Origin: DATCRE01 sp964235605
GTDB taxonomy: Bacteria > Bacteroidota > Bacteroidia > Cytophagales > Cyclobacteriaceae
DNA: 10,967 nucleotides
NCBI GenBank assembly: GCA_964235605.1
Contig: CAXSCR010000088.1
Span: 1 to 10,967, forward strand
Direction of reading: 5' to 3'
The notes beneath the pieces are model-generated. The model did no database searches, was not told the DNA's origin, and worked only from the letters and a program-made list of their open reading frames with translations. Position 1 is the stretch's first letter. The number at the start of each line of letters is the position of its first letter. Positions 1-7,658 of this stretch are shown here, piece by piece. The position numbers and the translations under genes were made by a program.

Positions 1-98
1 GTTATGAAGGACATACAAACCAAATAGATAAAAAAATTAAAGAGCCGAAAAAAAAAAGAAGCGATGTAAAGGGAGTAAATAAATTAGGCTCAGCTTTA

Positions 99-742
99 AT
101 GGCTGTAGCTACCCTTTCATGTTCCTTTTCGGAACCTATTGTCACTACTACTAATGGCGTCCAATATTTTGAGATTGACATACGTGCTTCAGCAGATGTT
201 TCTAGCACATATTTTTCAAATGCACTTTTTCATTTGCAATATGATCCTACTGTCTTCGGTCCAAACATTTTCGCTAACTCAAAAATAACTATAACTAAGG
301 GGGCAAAGTTTAATACCTCGAATTATGTAGTGAGCCCAGCTGATATAGCTTCAAATATAATTGGAATTCCATTCGGCAATGACTATACGCTTGGCAGTTG
401 GAATAAGCTTTGATGCCTACAACTGCAACTCAGCTTTTACATTTAAAAATAGAAATACAAACCTGTAAAAGCTCCATCCCCTTTACGTTTGTAAATACGA
501 ATAATACACAATATCATTCTTTTTATGCAACTTCTGCTAACCAGAATTTCTTTGATACGCCTCCATACGATTTTACTGTGTATACAAACCCTACCGCACG
601 TGTTTGCAATAACCTGTGCGCCTCCTAACAACTTTAATCCCTCAACAGTCCGGGCTGGAGAAAACGATGTCTTGACAATTAATGGAAGTGAATTTGGAGC
701 AACAAGAGGAATAGGCCAAGTTAATTTACAAATGGTAGTGAT
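99..742 (+). pseudogene. Frameshifted N-terminal part of the T9SS-secreted metalloprotease
   Basis: This is the 5' part of the gene that continues intact from 743. The reading frame runs in frame 3 (99 to ~410), frame 2 (~410 to ~603), frame 3 (~603 to ~726), then frame 2 to the end. Each change fits one base in a T run: one T missing at 409-411, one extra at 602-604, one missing at 725-727. Correcting them gives about 1024 residues from the ATG at 99. The pieces encode a beta-rich, possibly cohesin-like region (motif ALFHLQYDPTVFG) and then an IPT/TIG-like domain (motif LTINGSEFGATRG) that continues across the third shift into VNFTNGSD. The start is uncertain. Frame 3 is open back to position 3 and a basic stretch (VKGVNKLGSALMAVATLS) precedes the ATG, so the signal peptide probably starts upstream or is itself disrupted. 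The cause may be true decay or homopolymer sequencing error. Confidence 0.75.
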
Positions 743-3172
743 GTGGCAAGTACATCATTTCTAGATGGAATAGTGCCGGCATCATATCTAAGCTGGACTG
801 ATACACAAATCCGAGTTAAGGTTCCAGGAGATGGATTTTTAGGTGTAAATAGTTTCAAGGATGTTGGAACAGGGCCAGTTCATGTTAAAACCAATTCAGG
901 AGCAATAATCAGTATTCCAGGCACATTGAATGTTGAATATAATATTAGTGAATACATAGATCGTACTACTGATATAAGTTATAGATACAATCAGGCAATA
1001 TACCAATGTAAGCCCTTAATTTTTACTTTACATACAAATGTTGCCTCTAATGCTCCGGCTATAGCTGCTACCGAGAAAGCACTACAGACCTGGAATGCCC
1101 ATTTGGGTACAGATATGAAATTAGAAAGAGATGCGGCGGGAAACCTTGTTACAGTGACTTCAGCCACTGTAGCAAATAAAAACGTGATATGGTTTGACGC
1201 AGCATGGACTAGAGGTATGGCAACAGACACGCATCCACCAAAATATGATCTAAGTACTATTCCCAGTGATTTAGTCAAAAAAAACCGAGTGTATGTAGCC
1301 AATGCAGATATTCAAATTGCGCCTACAGCAGGAACTAGTTCAGGGTGGGATTATAATATTACTGGCGGAAATATAGCTGTTGGTAAAGTTTCGTTTTATG
1401 ATGCCATTCTACACGAATTTGGGCATGCGATTGGGATTGGTCATATCACAGACCCTGTGGATGGAGCACTTGAATTAATGTATCCAACAATAGCTCCAGG
1501 AGTGCAGGCAGCTGCTCGTCCTACATTAATCAGTTCAGGAGGTAGTTCAGCTTCGGCAGCAACAAGTGTTATAGCAGCCAGTAAATTAATCACCTGGTTC
1601 CCCATCGCTCCTACTGTGAATAATGTTAGAAAACTAGTTGGTAAAGCGCTTACTTCTCCTACGATTACTGCCACAAATCAAGGCGTTATTAATGAAGGAG
1701 GAAGCATTACGCTAACTTCAAGTAGTGCAACGGGAAATGTCTGGACTCCTGGTGGAGCTACCACCAAGAGTATTACTGTAACGACTGCGGGTTCTTATAC
1801 AGTTACTGTAAAAGATGGATCTGATACGTATGCTTGTGGATGGACTTCACGTCCTACTGTTGTAACCGTTAGGAAAATCATCACTGGTACAGTATCTCCA
1901 TCCACGATTTGTGCTGGTCCAATTTCCATCCCTTATACGGTATCGGTTCCATTAACTGCTGGTAATACTTTCACAGCACAATTGTCTAATGCATCAGGAA
2001 GCTTTGCAACACCTGTAACAATTGGAACACTTAGCGCAACAACATCGGGAACAATCGTTGGGACAATACCTACAAATACGCCAGCCGGTACAGGTTATAG
2101 AATAAGGGTAGTTGCTTCAAATCCTTCAATAATAGGTTCAGTCAATGGATCTAATCTTACCGTACAGACGAACGTTGTTAGTGTTTCAATAACGGCTAAT
2201 ACCACATCAGTTTGTTCAGGCGCAGTTACACCTGTTAGTTGGACGGGAGTAGTTGGATGTACAGCAACTGCAAATGACTTAATTAAGACTGCCGCCGCCG
2301 GATGGGGCAATGCCGGTGCTGCATCCGCACAGATAGTAAAAAATGGAGGTTATGTTGAATCGACAGTTGCTGAAGTAAATAAAGCGAGGTTCTTAGGATT
2401 AAGTACTTCAAATTTGGATGCCAACTATACTTCAATACACTTCGGACTTTATCTAACAAATGCAGGAAAAATAAATATCTATGAATCAGGTATTTCTAAA
2501 GGAGAGGTAGGAACATACGTGACGGGCGATAAAGTAAAAATTGCTGTAGAAAACAATGTGGTGAAATATTATAAAAATACTACACTGCTATACTCTAGTA
2601 CGGCTGTTCCAACACTGCCACTAATAGTAGATATAGCATTAAACTCAGTAGGTGCTACTATGCAAGATGTTATTGTTAAAAATACTGTAATACCTATTAC
2701 TTTCACAGCAACACCAACTAATGGAGGAACTACCCCAGTTTATCAATGGAAATTAAATGGCGTGAATGTTGGAACGAATAGTAATACGTATACTGCTACG
2801 TTGAAAGCTAGTGATTATGTCACTTGTCAGCTTACATCAAATGCACCTTGTCGCAGTGGAAGCCCTGCAACTTCAAATAAGATTACCATCAGCGCAGGAA
2901 ATTGTAGAGAAGCTTCTGAAGCTACTGAGGATATCTCATCCACTACAATTGTTATTTATCCAAATCCAGCTAATAATGAAGTTACTGTTTCATTGGATAG
3001 ATCAGGTGGCTTAATTAGAGTTACTAATACGTTAGGAAAGGTTTTAGAAGAAGTTAAAATTAATTCGAAACAAGTTTTACTTCCTTTAGAGAATTTAGCA
3101 GCTGGGTTTTATCTAATTGAGATACAACAAGGCAAAGAAAAACACACCAAAAAGTTACAAGTCATACGTTAA
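743..3172 (+). CDS. Secreted matrixin-like zinc metalloprotease with Ig-like repeats and T9SS sorting domain (intact C-terminal 809 residues)
   Basis: This is the long open part of the secreted protease gene; the GTG at 743 is only the first possible start after the last frameshift, not a natural one. Residues 1-70 finish an IPT/TIG-like domain (YLSWTDTQIRVKVP). The catalytic domain has the metzincin zinc site HEFGHAIGIGH at residues 224-234 (nt 1412-1444), with three zinc-binding His and the catalytic Glu, and a Met-turn MYP at 246-248. Beta-sandwich repeats follow: a PKD/SprB-like one (~310-375) and an Ig-like repeat whose start (SVCSG, ~490) and end (ITFTATPTNGG, from 652) are separated by a 154-residue lectin-like insert. 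Residues ~736-809 are a type A T9SS tail, with IVIYPNP at the start and GFYLIEI plus a basic KKLQVIR end. The product should cross the outer membrane by T9SS and degrade extracellular protein; the substrate is unknown. The family call is secure. Expression is doubtful because of the broken 5' end. Confidence 0.85.
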   Translation: MASTSFLDGIVPASYLSWTDTQIRVKVPGDGFLGVNSFKDVGTGPVHVKTNSGAIISIPGTLNVEYNISEYIDRTTDISYRYNQAIYQCKPLIFTLHTNVASNAPAIAATEKALQTWNAHLGTDMKLERDAAGNLVTVTSATVANKNVIWFDAAWTRGMATDTHPPKYDLSTIPSDLVKKNRVYVANADIQIAPTAGTSSGWDYNITGGNIAVGKVSFYDAILHEFGHAIGIGHITDPVDGALELMYPTIAPGVQAAARPTLISSGGSSASAATSVIAASKLITWFPIAPTVNNVRKLVGKALTSPTITATNQGVINEGGSITLTSSSATGNVWTPGGATTKSITVTTAGSYTVTVKDGSDTYACGWTSRPTVVTVRKIITGTVSPSTICAGPISIPYTVSVPLTAGNTFTAQLSNASGSFATPVTIGTLSATTSGTIVGTIPTNTPAGTGYRIRVVASNPSIIGSVNGSNLTVQTNVVSVSITANTTSVCSGAVTPVSWTGVVGCTATANDLIKTAAAGWGNAGAASAQIVKNGGYVESTVAEVNKARFLGLSTSNLDANYTSIHFGLYLTNAGKINIYESGISKGEVGTYVTGDKVKIAVENNVVKYYKNTTLLYSSTAVPTLPLIVDIALNSVGATMQDVIVKNTVIPITFTATPTNGGTTPVYQWKLNGVNVGTNSNTYTATLKASDYVTCQLTSNAPCRSGSPATSNKITISAGNCREASEATEDISSTTIVIYPNPANNEVTVSLDRSGGLIRVTNTLGKVLEEVKINSKQVLLPLENLAAGFYLIEIQQGKEKHTKKLQVIR

Positions 3173-3187
3173 AATACATAAGGACGT

Positions 3188-3226
3188 AATAATAGAGCTT
3201 CAGTTTTTTACTGAAGCTCTATTATT
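3188..3226 (+). terminator. 17-bp perfect hairpin after the metalloprotease gene
   Basis: The arms AATAATAGAGCTTCAGT (3188-3204) and ACTGAAGCTCTATTATT (3210-3226) are perfectly complementary around a loop of five T. The hairpin begins 15 bp after the metalloprotease stop. It lacks a strong T tract on the right-hand side and is symmetric, so it could end transcription from either direction. Confidence 0.7.
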
Positions 3227-3430
3227 CGCTGCTCGTTTTACGTACGCACAAGCTGTAATAGCTTTGGGTATAAAAACCCTTCAACTCAAAAAAGTCCATC
3301 TGAGGATTTTGTGTTTGTAATTAAGACCGAACAAGAGTTATCTAGTCTTTATGCGAATATTGTTCCAGTACATAAAGATGGAAAAGGCTTTTTACGTGAA
3401 CAGCCACAGGTATTTTTGCTGCCAGAATAA
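3227..3430 (+). pseudogene. 3' remnant of a small, possibly exported protein gene
   Basis: Frame 2 from 3215 to the TAA at 3428-3430 has no ATG but reads like protein, with SEDFVFVIKTEQELSSLY, then a PVHKDGKGF stretch and the C-terminus QVFLLPE. A perfect hairpin begins 6 bp after the stop, as expected for a real gene end. Upstream, frame 3 reads ALLFAARFTYAQ, which resembles the tail of a signal peptide. It would join the downstream frame if one G were missing in the GGG at 3266-3268. No promoter or start is visible because the 5' side is occupied by the 3188-3226 hairpin. The family is not recognised. The likeliest reading is a truncated and frameshifted small gene; a chance open frame is possible. 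Confidence 0.4.
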
Positions 3431-3436
3431 ATCAAC

Positions 3437-3469
3437 ATTTAGGGCTGCTGATCTAGTGCAGCCCTAAAT
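3437..3469 (+). terminator. 12-bp perfect hairpin terminator
   Basis: ATTTAGGGCTGC (3437-3448) pairs fully with GCAGCCCTAAAT (3458-3469) around a 9-nt loop, followed by TTATCC. It starts 6 bp after the TAA of the remnant at 3227-3430 and is its probable terminator. Confidence 0.7.
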
Positions 3470-3531
3470 TTATCCTATACTAATATCAAATAAAGACAGC
3501 ATGAATTCGTTCATGATGTATCTTTAAGACA

Positions 3532-3645
3532 ATGATTTTTAGAAAATTTCTGTGGGCTGTTATCTGCTTTGCGATAATTGGGAAACCTTATATTGCGGAT
3601 GCCCAAAAGGAAGCTACTTTTTGGTATTTTGCTTTCCACTGTTAA
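3532..3645 (+). pseudogene. N-terminal stub of a secreted protein (signal peptide plus a few residues)
   Basis: The 37-codon frame starts MIFRKFLWAVICFAIIG and reaches ADAQKEATFWYF before diverging to AFHC and a stop. A basic n-region, a hydrophobic core and a cleavage site after ADA make a convincing signal peptide. The mature start QKEATFWYF resembles, from memory, the beginning of large T9SS-secreted Bacteroidota proteins that read on as WYFG...AGLDF. Here the similarity stops after WYF, and the following 90 bp are AT-rich with no continuing frame. I infer a gene deleted after its first ~33 codons. A small hairpin (CATGAA-TTCG-TTCATG, 3500-3515) lies just upstream. It could instead be a genuine tiny secreted peptide. 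Confidence 0.45.
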
Positions 3646-3731
3646 AAATTTAATAGATGTTTTTCATAGAGTTTTTTTGAGTATAGTTTAGTGAAAAATA
3701 TATGTTTAATTAAATATTACGAGTTACAATT

Positions 3732-4043
3732 TTATAATTTGAACAGACAACTTCTGTCAAAACCTGATACTAACTCTTCAAAATACTCTTGAGTTGTAGA
3801 TGACTTCATCTCATTGCAAAAGAATACTCCATTCGTTTGTGAGATCGCGTAACCAAAGCTTGTGTGACCCTTCTCCTTTAAATCCTACCTCAACTGTTAC
3901 CTGTCCATGAAGAATTGCCTCTTATTACGCTTTAATAAGACTTGTGTATACATATAACCAAATGGATCATAATTCCCGTAATTACCTAAACAAGCTTAAG
4001 CTCTAGACTTACATTTGCAATAGTTTTTTTTGCGGACAACCAT
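3732..4043 (-). pseudogene. Degenerate small gene with about four frameshifts, family unknown
   Basis: On the minus strand, coding-like pieces tile from an ATG at 4043-4041 to a TAA at 3734-3732. In order they read MVVRKK, TIANVSLELKL, LGNYGNYDPFGYMYTQVLLK, AILHGQVTVEVGF, then HTSFGYAISQTNGVFFCNEM and the end EELVSGFDRSCLFKL. Moving between pieces needs single-base changes at the A8 run (plus-strand T8, 4024-4031), near 3985-4000, near 3918-3926 and near 3876-3884. The changes sum to zero, so the 312-bp span would encode about 103 residues. I do not recognise the family and no signal peptide is obvious. It lies head to tail behind hrpB, 107 bp from that stop. It is either a true pseudogene or an assembly error zone. 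Confidence 0.5.
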
Positions 4044-4150
4044 TTTAATCTGTGCTATGAATTATTTCCGCGCAGCAGCACCTTCTTTGTCCGAGCGCAC
4101 TCGCAGTTAATTTAAACAAGCTATAATCTATAATTAACTTATCCACAAAA

Positions 4151-6631
4151 TCATCTACTTCTCTTCCTTGCTCCCCGCACCGCCTCCGCCGTCCATGGAT
4201 CCTCAGGCCATGAGTGCCGCGGATAACGCATGCGCAATTCTTTCCGAACCTCATGATACGTTGTGCGCCAAAAACTTTTTAAGTCTTGCGTTACCTGTAC
4301 TGGTTTATAACCTGGAGACAGTAGATGAAGAATAATTTTATTTCTTCCTTCATTGATTGTTGGCGTCTCTGTCAAACCAAACACTTCTTGTAAGCGAACT
4401 TCGATAAAAGGTGAACGTCCATCAGCGAAGTAATTTATGGCAATCATAGAGCCACTTGGTACTTCCAATTTGGGTGGGGCTAAAGCGTTTAACTTTGATG
4501 AAAGATCCCAAGGAATTATTCCTGCTAAGATGTTCGTTAAATCAACACGCTGAAGATCAATTCGCTTACTTACTGTCATCAAATATGGAGCAAGCCAATC
4601 TTCAAGTGTGTTTAATAGATTCTCATGACTCACATCAGGCCACTCTTCTTCTTTTCGCCAGCTATGCAAGCTCATAACACGCGCTTGCCATGCATCATGG
4701 TCTTCATTCCAACCCAATATTTTTAGCCCTTCATCTCTAATCACTTTACTTAATACAAGAATTTTTTTTTCTTCTGGAATAGTTTGTAACAACTTGCTTG
4801 ATAACACCAAACTTCCAATGCGTTGCTCGGTAGCACCTACGATCATGCCGCGAGTATCATCCCAAGTTATAGTTTGTTTTTCTTCCGCTAAGTGATGTAA
4901 GTCATCTTCATTCAGCGGTGCAGCTAAAAATATTTTGCCTTCTCCGCCTCCTGCATCAAGATGCGCGACAGCCAGCCATTGTTCCCGCATAAGCGGATCA
5001 TGTTGTGGTAGCTTTGCAATTCTTCCATTCGTGAGTTTATAGCGATCACTATTGCGCTCTACTTGTCTTGCAATTCTTTCAGGGTAAGCTGTAGCCAATA
5101 GCTTTCCAGTTTTATCATCAGCTTTAATTGAATTGTCTGTTTGTATCTTAAAGAGTTTTCGCCAAGATGTGGCTAGGCGCTCTATTCTCTCTAACACATT
5201 ACGATCTGCACTTACACGCTCACCACCACGCCATTTTCTCAACACTTCGACACGAAGCGCAAGGTCTGCGCCTGCTTCTTTATTTAGTGGATCACGTTCT
5301 TCAAGCAATGCGGCTACATCAGTGGCTAACTCAAGTTCATCATTTTCCTCTGACGCCAATTGAAGCATGTGTGCAATGCGTGGATGTGTTGGTAACTTCA
5401 ACATCTCTCTTCCACGTTTCGTTATGCGCCCCTCTTCTAACGCGCCAAGCTCCTCTAATAATGTCTTAGCTTGATTTACTGCCCCAGAAGGTGGTGGTGT
5501 AATCCAAAGTAATTCAGTTACCTGCCGAACACCCCACTGACTTAGCTCTAACATCAAGGGCGCAAGGTCAGCTTCTAAAATCTCGGGGCTCCTTTGTGGT
5601 ACTAAATGATGATGTGTGGATTCGGTCCATAATCTGTAACACACCCCCGGACCTAAACGTCCAGCTCTTCCTGCTCGTTGGTCAGCAGCATCTCTTGAAA
5701 CACGTAAAGTATCTAGTCGTGTTAAACCACTGCGGGGATCAAATTTTGGAACGCGTGCGTATCCACTGTCAATCACAATTGTTACGCCTTCAATAGTAAG
5801 AGAAGTTTCAGCAATTGAAGTAGCAAGAACAATCTTACGCAACCCTTGTGGATGTGGCAGGATAGCTTCTTGTTGTTTTTTGAATGGAAGGTCACCATAT
5901 AAAGGATGAAGGCTTACAGATAAATTATCTTCCTCAAGCAAAGTAGCTGCACGTTGAATTTCTCCAGCTCCAGGAAAGAAAGCAAGAATATCTCCTGCGC
6001 TCTCATAAAATGCTTTGCGAATCGCTTTCGCCATTCTAATGGCTAGTGGTGTATCAGTGTCTGTTTGTATATATCTATATTCTACTGGGTATTGTCTTCC
6101 AAGACTCGTAATGATGGGTGCTCCATTTAATAAAGATGAAAGCTTCTCACCATCAAGCGTGGCTGACATGATAAGAATTCTTAAATCGTCTCGTAGTACT
6201 TGCTGTATCTGGCAGCATAACGCCAAGGCAAGATCAGCTTGTAAACTCCGCTCGTGGAATTCATCAAAGATAACAAGGCCAACACCTTCTAATGTATTGT
6301 CGTTTTGTAACATGCGGGTGAGAATTCCTTCAGTCACAACTTCAATGCGTGTGTTGTTGCTTACGCGATTTTCAAACCGCACTCTAAATCCAATAGATTG
6401 TCCGATTTCTTCTTTTATGATATCAGCCATGCGTGTAGCTACCGAGCGTGCTGCCAGACGGCGAGGCTCAAGCATGATCATTTTCTGTTTTTTAAGCCAA
6501 GGTTCATTCCATAACTCCAATGGTAAAACGGTTGACTTACCCGCACCAGGAGGTGCTTGTAAAATCACAATATTGTGCTGTGATAATTTTTGACGAAGCT
6601 CTTCAACTATTTCAAGTACAGGGTATAGCAT
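4151..6631 (-). CDS. hrpB: ATP-dependent DEAH-box helicase HrpB
   Basis: HrpB is a DExH superfamily 2 ATPase related to the RNA helicases HrpA and Prp2/Prp22; its cellular role in most bacteria is poorly defined. From the ATG at 6631 it has 826 residues, a normal length. Visible motifs are Walker A GAGKST (29-34), the DEAH-class box DEFHER (123-128), motif III SAT (156-158) and motif VI QRAGRAGR (318-325). The HA2-like helical region and the HrpB-specific C-terminal domain follow, ending with the family-typical RYPRHSWPEDPWTA near residue 810. A TTG three codons upstream (6640) is open, but the ATG in MLYPVLEIVEEL is the more natural start. No Shine-Dalgarno is present. It lies 139 bp behind the exonuclease gene and reads the same way, so it could be cotranscribed or have its own promoter. 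No frameshift is seen. Confidence 0.96.
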   Translation of the reverse strand: MLYPVLEIVEELRQKLSQHNIVILQAPPGAGKSTVLPLELWNEPWLKKQKMIMLEPRRLAARSVATRMADIIKEEIGQSIGFRVRFENRVSNNTRIEVVTEGILTRMLQNDNTLEGVGLVIFDEFHERSLQADLALALCCQIQQVLRDDLRILIMSATLDGEKLSSLLNGAPIITSLGRQYPVEYRYIQTDTDTPLAIRMAKAIRKAFYESAGDILAFFPGAGEIQRAATLLEEDNLSVSLHPLYGDLPFKKQQEAILPHPQGLRKIVLATSIAETSLTIEGVTIVIDSGYARVPKFDPRSGLTRLDTLRVSRDAADQRAGRAGRLGPGVCYRLWTESTHHHLVPQRSPEILEADLAPLMLELSQWGVRQVTELLWITPPPSGAVNQAKTLLEELGALEEGRITKRGREMLKLPTHPRIAHMLQLASEENDELELATDVAALLEERDPLNKEAGADLALRVEVLRKWRGGERVSADRNVLERIERLATSWRKLFKIQTDNSIKADDKTGKLLATAYPERIARQVERNSDRYKLTNGRIAKLPQHDPLMREQWLAVAHLDAGGGEGKIFLAAPLNEDDLHHLAEEKQTITWDDTRGMIVGATEQRIGSLVLSSKLLQTIPEEKKILVLSKVIRDEGLKILGWNEDHDAWQARVMSLHSWRKEEEWPDVSHENLLNTLEDWLAPYLMTVSKRIDLQRVDLTNILAGIIPWDLSSKLNALAPPKLEVPSGSMIAINYFADGRSPFIEVRLQEVFGLTETPTINEGRNKIILHLLSPGYKPVQVTQDLKSFWRTTYHEVRKELRMRYPRHSWPEDPWTAEAVRGARKRSR

Positions 6632-6770
6632 GTAATGCAAAAATAAATAAAAAGGCCGTGTGCATTTGCCTTGAATTAGGATGGAGGTAATTGATAATAA
6701 ATTTATAAATATACGCTATAGAAAAAATCTGTTTAGACAATAGCATGACACAGAATACGGAGATGAATTA

Positions 6771-7580
6771 TCAGCGATTATTTTTAAAGTCCCTCAATTT
6801 AATTTCTGTTAATCTACGCTTGGTATCAAGTGGAAAATCTCCATTCATTATCCATTCATAATAAGATGGCTCTTGTTTCAAAACCAAAATAACAATCTTG
6901 TTTTTGTGCTTTCCAAAATTAAAGATTTCCTCACCTTTACCATTACGAACCATACGTCCGGCAAGGTCAACAAGATCGGTATTAGTGATTTTACTTAGCG
7001 CATCCATGTCGTTTTTAATATCACCAATCTTTTTGCCCAGTCCATCTGTAACTTCTTGTCCATTGTAACGCTCAACTTGCGCGACTAACACATCCATAGA
7101 AGCTTCCGCATCAGCTTCTGCTGTATGCGCACCATTAATTTCCTTATTGCAATAAAACTTATAAGCAGCAGATAGTGTTCGCTTCTCCATAAGATGATAA
7201 ATCTTCTGCGCATCAACTATCTTCTTGCGACTGAAATCAAATTCTACACTTGTGCGTAAAAACTCTTCAACCAACATTGGAATATCAAATTTCAAAATAC
7301 TGAAACCTCCGAGATCAGCACCTTCCAAAAAGCGAGCATATTCCCTTGCTACTTCTTTAAATGTAGGTTTGTCTTTTACATCCGCATCATAAATGCCATG
7401 TATTAAAGAAGACTCGAGTGGTATCGGTATAGTAGGATTAATCAAATTACTTTTCCTAACAATCTCTCCATTAGGCATCATCTTAATCATGCCGATTTCA
7501 ATAATACGATCACGCGTAATATTAATCCCCGTAGTTTCTAAATCAAAAAAGCAAAGCGGATTTCTAAGATTGAGTTTCAT
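6771..7580 (-). CDS. DnaQ-like DEDDh 3'-5' exonuclease with C-terminal DUF3820-like domain
   Basis: The 269-residue protein has two parts. Residues ~8-170 form a DnaQ/epsilon-family exonuclease with all five DEDDh residues: D13 and E15 in FFDLETTG (Exo I), D99 in FSILKFDIPML (Exo II), and H152 and D157 in HTAEADAEA (Exo III). It should remove nucleotides from 3' ends using two metal ions. After a linker, residues ~218-262 (FNFGKHKN, then YYEWIMNGDFP) resemble the small DUF3820 domain often attached to such nucleases, whose role is unclear. It is not the polymerase epsilon subunit itself on this evidence: there is no BRCT, UvrC or polymerase part. The substrate, DNA or RNA, cannot be told. The start ATG at 7580 directly precedes the fold. 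It sits 75 bp after mpl in the same direction and 139 bp before hrpB. Confidence 0.92.
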   Translation of the reverse strand: MKLNLRNPLCFFDLETTGINITRDRIIEIGMIKMMPNGEIVRKSNLINPTIPIPLESSLIHGIYDADVKDKPTFKEVAREYARFLEGADLGGFSILKFDIPMLVEEFLRTSVEFDFSRKKIVDAQKIYHLMEKRTLSAAYKFYCNKEINGAHTAEADAEASMDVLVAQVERYNGQEVTDGLGKKIGDIKNDMDALSKITNTDLVDLAGRMVRNGKGEEIFNFGKHKNKIVILVLKQEPSYYEWIMNGDFPLDTKRRLTEIKLRDFKNNR

Positions 7581-7623
7581 TGATAAATGACAATTCTATA
7601 CGTTACTAAATTTATTAATACCC

Positions 7624-7658
7624 CCAATGCCTAACTCTAATCCCTAATCCAATGCCTA
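7624..7658. repeat. Short direct and tandem repeats between mpl and the exonuclease gene
   Basis: CCAATGCCTA occurs at 7624-7633 and again at 7649-7658, the second copy covering the mpl stop codon. Between them is an exact tandem CTAATCC x2 (7637-7650), with a related CTAACT just before. Read along the mpl strand, this is a GGATTAG-type ~7-bp repeat directly behind the gene. Confidence 0.55.

Noticed and set aside
99..742. Programmed ribosomal frameshifting in the metalloprotease
   Set aside because: Three shifts in both directions at plain T runs, without slippery heptamers or nearby pseudoknots, do not fit any known recoding pattern.
3117..3320. 67-codon plus-strand frame overlapping the metalloprotease end
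   Set aside because: It starts inside the T9SS tail in another frame and runs through the 3188-3226 hairpin; only its last part may be informative as a signal-peptide remnant.
3993..4002. 10-bp palindrome AGCTTAAGCT
   Set aside because: It lies in the degenerate minus-strand gene and is short enough to be coincidence in AT-rich sequence.
4140..4148. Perfect DnaA box TTATCCACA near the hrpB stop, as a possible origin
   Set aside because: It is a lone site with no cluster of boxes or AT-rich unwinding element typical of an origin, and no dnaA or dnaN beside it.
4045..4254. 69-codon minus-strand frame running past the hrpB stop
   Set aside because: It overlaps the conserved HrpB C-terminus in a different frame and its Arg/Cys-rich translation is typical of a shadow frame.
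6015..6593. 192-codon plus-strand open frame inside hrpB, plus shorter ones at 5133-5469
   Set aside because: They are antisense to the well-supported HrpB helicase motifs and have low-complexity, Ser/Arg-rich translations without domain signs.
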